Assembly: GCA_026991065.1 (NCBI GenBank)
Contig: JALXCG010000856.1
Location: 1-10,114, forward strand
Reading direction: 5' to 3'
Source: JALXCG01 sp026991065 [NCBI: Gemmatimonadota bacterium]
Lineage (GTDB): Bacteria > GCA-2686955
Length of the DNA stretch: 10,114 nt
Shown here: in pieces, positions 6,963 through 10,114 of the stretch
How the letters are laid out: each line of letters starts with the position of its first letter
Position numbering within the stretch: the stretch's first letter is position 1
Translations under genes and position numbers: made by a program
The notes under the pieces: generated by a model
Database searches by the model: none
Told to the model about the DNA's origin: nothing
Seen by the model: only the letters and a program-made list of their open reading frames with translations

Positions 6963-7239
6963 TGTTCAACTCCGTCAAAAGAGGCTGTTGCGGAAGCTGT
7001 TTTGTCCCCGCAGAATCGCTACGCCAATCGCTGCTTGGTGGCTTGCTGTAATTCACTGCGCAAACCACCGGATCAGCCGCGCGCGTTTGAGTCTTCCTGC
7101 AATACACTGTGAAGACCCCGGGGTTCCGGAATTTGCCTGCCGCTGCTGACGCAAACGCTACACGTTCTTAAAGCACGGAATCGCACAGGGGCAATGAAAT
7201 CAAAGCCCATGTGCGAAAACTCACCGGCCGCGAAAACAA
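6963..7239 (-). other. Upstream region of htrA with clustered palindromes
   Basis: This 277-bp gap between the FliA-type gene and htrA has no coding sequence I can support. It contains GTCTTC-N14-GAAGAC (7091-7096 and 7111-7116), the perfect palindrome ACCCCGGGGT (7115-7124), and the adjoining palindrome TTCCGGAA (7124-7131). A weak minus-strand -35/-10 candidate is TTGGCG, 17 bp, CAAAAC (about 7026-6998), matching consensus poorly. The htrA promoter must lie here if htrA is not transcribed from further upstream. Confidence 0.45.
7091..7131. promoter_or_regulatory. Possible operator region upstream of htrA
   Basis: GTCTTC and GAAGAC are perfect inverted half-sites with centres 20 bp apart, about two helical turns. 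Two shorter perfect palindromes follow, at 7115-7124 and 7124-7131. They lie about 130-170 bp upstream of the htrA start. No known regulator motif is recognised, so the operator role is inference. Confidence 0.3.
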
Positions 7240-8073
7240 TCAGCAGTGAACCAGCACGGGCGCATTGTTGCGCTCATGGGCCAGCAACCGATGATCCTCC
7301 CGCACTGAACGCAGCCGCCCGCGAAGCTTGCTCACAGCCTTGGAGTGGATCTGCGAGATCCGCGACTCAGAGAGATGCAGGATGGCGCCGATCTCTTTGA
7401 GCGTCAGGCGCTCGTAGTAATAGAGAATGACCACCAAGCGCTCCTGCCGCGGCAGATTCTTGACCGTGTCGATCAGAATCTCTGAAAGCTGCCGCGAAGC
7501 CAATTCATGGTTGGGATTGCGGCCGCGATGATCTTCGATGGTATCAATCAGGCGGATCTCCTTGTTTTCGCCGCCTTCGCTGACCGCGGAATCGAGCGAC
7601 TGAAAAGACATCCCGAGCACTTGCGAAACCAGCAGACGCACCTCGTGCACCGAGATCTCCAACTCCTCGGCCACCTCGACTTCGCTGACCTGGCTCCCCT
7701 TACGAACTTGAAGTCGCTGATAAGCGGCATCCACCTTTTTCGCCTTCTGCCGCAGAGAGCGTGGCAACCAATCCTGACTGCGCAGCTCATCGAGCAATGC
7801 GCCATAGACCCGCGGACGGGCAAAAGTCTCGAACGCGACACCACGGCTCGCGTCGAATCGATCGACAGCCGTGATCAGCCCCATCGTGCCAACGCTCATC
7901 AAATCATCCCGCGAAACCGATGGAGGCAAAGATGCGGCCGTGCGGTTGACGATATAACGGACAAGTCCCATATAGCGCAAAACCAGCGCATCCCGGTCCT
8001 TGGGATTGCGCTCGGCCAAGAAACGAGTCCATGTTGCATCCAGAGTCCGCTCGCCGGTGGCATTCTTGCTCAC
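7240..8073 (-). CDS. fliA: FliA/WhiG-family alternative sigma factor (sigma-28 type)
   Basis: This 277-residue sigma-70 family group 3 factor is close to the usual 240-265 for FliA. Order (with start at 8073): region 2 (about 29-107) with DLMSVGTMGLITAVDRFDASRG and the family hallmark RVYGALLDELRSQDWLPRSLR (88-108), region 3 (about 109-165), and region 4 (about 196-256) with LTLKEIGAILHLSESRISQIHSKAV as the helix-turn-helix. The DELR.QDWLPRS motif separates FliA/WhiG from SigB/SigF groups and housekeeping factors. The ORF is open up to an ATG at 8205, but that start would place coding sequence across the sigma-54 promoter. GTG 8073, with GAGAGGG 4 bases upstream, starts MSKNATGERTLD and matches the family's N-terminus. 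No anti-sigma FlgM or flagellar gene is adjacent, so the regulon could be motility or another developmental programme. Confidence 0.9.
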   Translation of the reverse strand: MSKNATGERTLDATWTRFLAERNPKDRDALVLRYMGLVRYIVNRTAASLPPSVSRDDLMSVGTMGLITAVDRFDASRGVAFETFARPRVYGALLDELRSQDWLPRSLRQKAKKVDAAYQRLQVRKGSQVSEVEVAEELEISVHEVRLLVSQVLGMSFQSLDSAVSEGGENKEIRLIDTIEDHRGRNPNHELASRQLSEILIDTVKNLPRQERLVVILYYYERLTLKEIGAILHLSESRISQIHSKAVSKLRGRLRSVREDHRLLAHERNNAPVLVHC

Positions 8074-8077
8074 TGTG

Positions 8078-8084
8078 CCCTCTC
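8078..8084 (-). promoter_or_regulatory. Purine-rich ribosome site supporting the GTG start of the FliA-type gene
   Basis: GAGAGGG on the minus strand, 4 bases before GTG 8073-8071, is part of a longer GAGAGAGAGGG run. It favours this start over ATG 8205, which lies inside the predicted sigma-54 promoter. Confidence 0.5.
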
Positions 8085-8156
8085 TCTCGTTGCCGCGTCG
8101 GAACGACCACCAGGGAGAGCCAGAGAGATGCAGGTGGCGCCCGTCGCGATACCGGT

Positions 8157-8178
8157 GTGCGGTGATTGCACACCGCAC
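8157..8178 (-). repeat. 8-bp leader hairpin of the FliA-type gene
   Basis: GTGCGGTG (8157-8164) and CACCGCAC (8171-8178) pair perfectly around the 6-nt loop ATTGCA. It would begin about 5 nt after the predicted sigma-54 start site, so the transcript would carry a near-terminal stem-loop. No T-run follows, so it is not an intrinsic terminator. Confidence 0.6.
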
Positions 8179-8192
8179 GGGCTCAAGCTCCC

Positions 8193-8209
8193 ATGCAACT
8201 GGCATGCCA
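8193..8209 (-). promoter_or_regulatory. Sigma-54 (RpoN) promoter ahead of the FliA-type sigma gene
   Basis: The minus strand reads TGGCATGCCAGTTGCAT. This matches the sigma-54 consensus TGGCACG-N4-TTGCW at all but one fixed position (C to T in TGGCAC), with the required 10 bases between the -24 GG (8208-8207) and the -12 GC (8196-8195). The predicted start site is near 8183, about 110 nt before GTG 8073. The gene immediately upstream encodes a sigma-54-dependent activator, which makes the assignment more plausible. The sequence also contains the palindrome TGGCATGCCA (8200-8209), an alternative reason for its shape. Confidence 0.72.
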
Positions 8210-8265
8210 TGCCTGAAAATGGTGCGCTAAGTCACGTAACTCGTTGCTATACCGTCCAGGCAGAG

Positions 8266-8313
8266 CAGGTGTGCAAGAACTGGAAAGGCACCTGTTCAAT
8301 TGTCATACACCTG
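8266..8313. repeat. Three CAGGTG/CACCTG hexamers upstream of the sigma-54 promoter
   Basis: CAGGTG at 8266-8271 is inverted relative to CACCTG at 8289-8294 and CACCTG at 8308-8313. A fourth copy, CAGGTG 8131-8136, lies in the leader. The three upstream copies sit about 83-130 bp upstream of the predicted start site, in the usual range for activator sites of sigma-54 promoters. The motif is short and partly GC-biased, so chance is possible. Confidence 0.3.
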
Positions 8314-8370
8314 GGACCGGGTGTTTCCCTACCAGTGTCGCCTTTGTTGACGACCTCCAGGCACGGCTTG

Positions 8371-8391
8371 GCTTTGGGCATTACCCAAAGC
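8371..8391. promoter_or_regulatory. Perfect 8+8 dyad, possible enhancer site for the NtrC-type regulator
   Basis: GCTTTGGG (8371-8378) and CCCAAAGC (8384-8391) are perfect inverted repeats with a 5-bp spacer. That is the geometry of many NtrC-family upstream activator sites. It lies about 190-210 bp upstream of the predicted sigma-54 start site and 37 bp after the regulator's stop codon. The alternative is the 3' stem-loop of the regulator mRNA, but no T-run follows on the minus strand. Confidence 0.45.
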
Positions 8392-8428
8392 ATGCGCGCC
8401 GCCGGCTGCAAAGATGCGGCGCGTGAGA

Positions 8429-9862
8429 CTAAATCAAGACCGGGAGCCGCCCGGCCCGGTCGAGCGTGGCGAGCATCTTCCCCACCGTCTGTCGAGTCAT
8501 CCCCAGAATCCGCGCAGTCTCCGTCTTGTTCCCTTGTGTATAGCGATAGACCGCGAGAAGATGCTCCTCTTTGATCTCCCGCATCGACACCAGGCGCACT
8601 TCATCCTCCACGCGGCCAAACCCATCGGGGGAGAGCGAGGATCCGACACGGGCCGCCTCCCCGGCCTGCTTCCAATCGGCGGAGCAGCCGTCAGGGTCCA
8701 GGATCGGTCGAACCTTGTGGATGTCTATGTGGTTTCCACTGCTCCACGAGATCGCCAGCCGCTCCAGCAGGTTGCGAAGTTCGCGTACGTTGCCCGGCCA
8801 GTCGTAACTACAGAGAAAATCGAACGCATCCGGGGTGAATCCACGAATGTCACGGTTGAACTTGGTGCTGAAGCGCACCCGGTAGTGCTCCAGCAGAAGT
8901 GGAATGTCGTCGCGGCGAGCGCGAAGAGGAGGGATCTCAATCGGCACGACCGCGAGGCGGTAGTAGAGATCCTTGCGAAATTTCCCCTCCTCGATCATCG
9001 CTTTCAGGTCGCGATTGGTGGCCACCACAATTCGCGCCTCAAGCCGCTCTTCTCGGTGATCACCCAGGCGCTTGAACCGCCGCGTCTCCAGAACTCGAAG
9101 AAGCTTGGCCTGCAGCGCGAGGGACATCTCCCCGATCTCGTCCAGAAAAAGCGTGCCATCCTGAGCCAGACTCAGTAGGCCTCGCTGGTCGCTCTGGGCG
9201 CCGGTGAACGCTCCGCGGCAGTGGCCGAAGAGATGACTTTCAAGGAGAGAAGCATTGAGCGTCGCACAGTTCTGATCGAAAAGCGGTGCATGCGCATTCG
9301 GCCCATTGGCATGGATCCGCTTGGCGATCAACTCCTTGCCGGTACCGGTTTCGCCCTGAATGAGCACGGTCGTTCCATTGCCGGCGCGGGCGAACTGATC
9401 GGTCTCCCGCAGCAGGTGCTTGACTGCGGCGCTGCAACCGATGAACTCCTCGGCCTCTACCGTGCGCTGAACCATGCGGCGCACAGTTTCCCGCCCGGAA
9501 GCGTGCTCCACGGCCTTGCGCACTGTCGTGCAAAAGCGATCCAGGCGGAACGGCTTCTCGACAAAATCATAAGCCCCGCGGCGCATCGACTGCACCGCTG
9601 TACGAACATCCGCATCGGCCGTCATCATCACGATGATGCTACCGGGCCGCGCCTGTTGGAACTCGGGCAACAGATCCAGCCCATTGGCATCCGGCAAGTT
9701 CACGTCGAGTAGAACAACCTCGAAGATCTCAGCGGCAAAAGCCTTTCGCGCTTCCTCCCCCGTCGGCACGAAGCGCACCGAATAGCCCTCGGACTGAAGC
9801 ACTTCTTCAATCGCCTTCGCGAGCACCAAGTCATCCTCTATAACGAGAATCGATGCACTCAT
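8429..9862 (-). CDS. NtrC-family sigma-54-dependent response regulator
   Basis: This cytoplasmic two-component regulator opens sigma-54 promoters when phosphorylated. Its 477 residues comprise a receiver domain (1-120) with acidic pocket Asp10/Asp11, phospho-acceptor Asp53, Thr81 and Lys103; a AAA+ domain (about 138-375) with Walker A GETGTGKE (170-177), the sigma-54-contacting loop GAFTGA (217-222), Walker B TLFLDEI (237-243), arginine finger segment FRKDLYYRL (295-303) and WPGNVREL (355-362); a linker (about 390-425); and a Fis-type helix-turn-helix NKTETARILGMTRQTVGKML (445-464). All residues needed for activity are present. The start at ATG 9862 has AAGG 5 bases upstream. A histidine kinase ends 60 bp upstream. 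The likely target is the sigma-54 promoter just downstream, by analogy with FlrC, FleR and FlgR in flagellar hierarchies, but this is inference. Confidence 0.95.
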   Translation of the reverse strand: MSASILVIEDDLVLAKAIEEVLQSEGYSVRFVPTGEEARKAFAAEIFEVVLLDVNLPDANGLDLLPEFQQARPGSIIVMMTADADVRTAVQSMRRGAYDFVEKPFRLDRFCTTVRKAVEHASGRETVRRMVQRTVEAEEFIGCSAAVKHLLRETDQFARAGNGTTVLIQGETGTGKELIAKRIHANGPNAHAPLFDQNCATLNASLLESHLFGHCRGAFTGAQSDQRGLLSLAQDGTLFLDEIGEMSLALQAKLLRVLETRRFKRLGDHREERLEARIVVATNRDLKAMIEEGKFRKDLYYRLAVVPIEIPPLRARRDDIPLLLEHYRVRFSTKFNRDIRGFTPDAFDFLCSYDWPGNVRELRNLLERLAISWSSGNHIDIHKVRPILDPDGCSADWKQAGEAARVGSSLSPDGFGRVEDEVRLVSMREIKEEHLLAVYRYTQGNKTETARILGMTRQTVGKMLATLDRAGRLPVLI

Positions 9863-9902
9863 GTTTACCTTTCAATCAACCAATCAACGAAGAATGGAAA
9901 TT

Positions 9903-9919
9903 GCCGGGGTCCCACCGGC
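9903..9919. repeat. Short GC stem-loop between kinase and regulator genes
   Basis: GCCGG (9903-9907) and CCGGC (9915-9919) form a 5-bp stem with a 7-nt loop in the 60-bp gap between the kinase stop and the regulator start. It is too short to be called a terminator and could simply be chance in GC-rich DNA. It may modulate the ratio of the two products. Confidence 0.25.
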
Positions 9920-9922
9920 GGG

Positions 9923-10114
9923 TCATACACCAGGGGCAGATTCTGGGGCCGGCGCGCTCATCGGAAGTTCGATCGTTGCCATGGAACCGATTCCGGAGCG
10001 TCCACGCAGACGCAGAGTACCCCCATGGCCCGCGACAACCCAATTGACGATTCGCAGCCCCAAACAGGACTCGCCTTCGACCGGCTCCCGCGCCAGCCGG
10101 CGGAGTTGGGCAGC
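9923..10114 (-). CDS. Sensor histidine kinase, C-terminal part of ATP-binding domain (5' end outside window)
   Basis: The minus-strand frame is open from the window edge to the TGA at 9925-9923, giving 63 residues. The core LGLRIVNWVVAGHGGTLRLRGRSGIGSMATIELP is the end of a HATPase_c (GHKL) domain: the helix after the G2 box, the 'HGG.l.l....GsG..f...LP' strands, then a short Pro/Ala tail. The glycine lid usually written GTGLGL appears here as ESCLGL, so the first glycines are replaced, which may weaken nucleotide binding. The H box, N box and sensor domain are beyond the edge. It is 60 bp from the response regulator, in the same direction, and is very probably its partner kinase. Confidence 0.82.
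   Translation of the reverse strand, partial: AAQLRRLAREPVEGESCLGLRIVNWVVAGHGGTLRLRGRSGIGSMATIELPMSAPAPESAPGV

Larger units (their letters stand above)
8074..8428 (-). other. Regulatory interval between response regulator and FliA-type sigma gene
   Basis: This 355-bp stretch without a supported gene holds, in minus-strand order, the dyad 8391-8371, CACCTG/CAGGTG hexamers at 8313-8308, 8294-8289 and 8271-8266, the sigma-54 promoter 8209-8193, a leader hairpin 8178-8157, and another CAGGTG at 8136-8131. The density of ordered elements fits an enhancer-plus-sigma-54-promoter region followed by a leader of about 110 nt. Confidence 0.6.

Noticed and set aside
8074-8205. N-terminal extension of the FliA-type protein to ATG 8205
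   Set aside because: It would be encoded across the predicted sigma-54 promoter and the leader hairpin. The family begins near GTG 8073, which has a purine-rich ribosome site.
7507-8574. 355-codon + strand frame opposite the FliA-type gene and its upstream gap
   Set aside because: It crosses the sigma-54 promoter region and two real genes on the other strand. There is no recognisable domain.
9876-9891. Tandem AATCAACC/AATCAACG before the response-regulator start
   Set aside because: It is an 8-bp near repeat in a short spacer and does not suggest a known site.
1-10114. tRNA genes, rRNA, CRISPR arrays, insertion sequences or attachment sites
   Set aside because: I saw no regularly spaced repeats, transposase-like frames, terminal inverted repeats or tRNA-like cloverleaf next to the gene gaps.

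Overview
The window is chromosomal DNA from a GC-rich Gram-negative-type bacterium. It contains no mobile elements, CRISPR array, tRNA or rRNA gene that I can see. The best lineage clue is the sigma-70 factor at 4298-5173. It lacks region 1.1, is about 290 residues long, and has core motifs (GFKFISYAVWWIRQS, then ALADQSRIVRVPLNRV) very like the short primary sigma factors of the Bacteroidetes/Chlorobi/Fibrobacteres side of the tree. An FCB-related or candidate-phylum lineage therefore fits, but this is inference from one protein family.

Left part (+ strand, 1-2568): the 3' end of a probable NAD-dependent sugar epimerase, a small VanZ-family membrane protein and aspartyl-tRNA synthetase (aspS). 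They form a tightly overlapping run (TTGA, then ATGA junctions). aspS converges with the next gene, with only 4 bp between the stop codons.

Middle part (- strand, read right to left, 6962 down to 2573): an HtrA/DegP-type periplasmic serine protease with two PDZ domains, a 316-bp structured interval, the short RpoD/SigA-family sigma factor, a membrane-anchored coiled-coil M23 endopeptidase, and an AIM24/TIGR00266-family protein. This is an envelope-maintenance set arranged around a sigma factor.

Right part (- strand, 10114 down to 7240): the C-terminal end of a sensor histidine kinase, an NtrC-family sigma-54-dependent response regulator, and a FliA/WhiG-family sigma factor. The 355-bp gap ahead of the FliA-type gene holds a near-consensus sigma-54 promoter (minus strand, 8209-8193), a perfect 8+8 dyad about 190-210 bp upstream of the predicted start site, and several CAGGTG/CACCTG hexamers. 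The layout suggests a cascade: kinase, then NtrC-type regulator, then sigma-54 promoter, then FliA-type sigma. This is the logic of class-II/class-III flagellar control, although no flagellar gene is visible here.

The most notable points are this apparent sigma-54 to FliA cascade and the strong inverted repeat (arms 5203-5219 and 5266-5282) just ahead of the RpoD-like start. The repeat argues that the long upstream ORF extension is an untranslated, structured leader.
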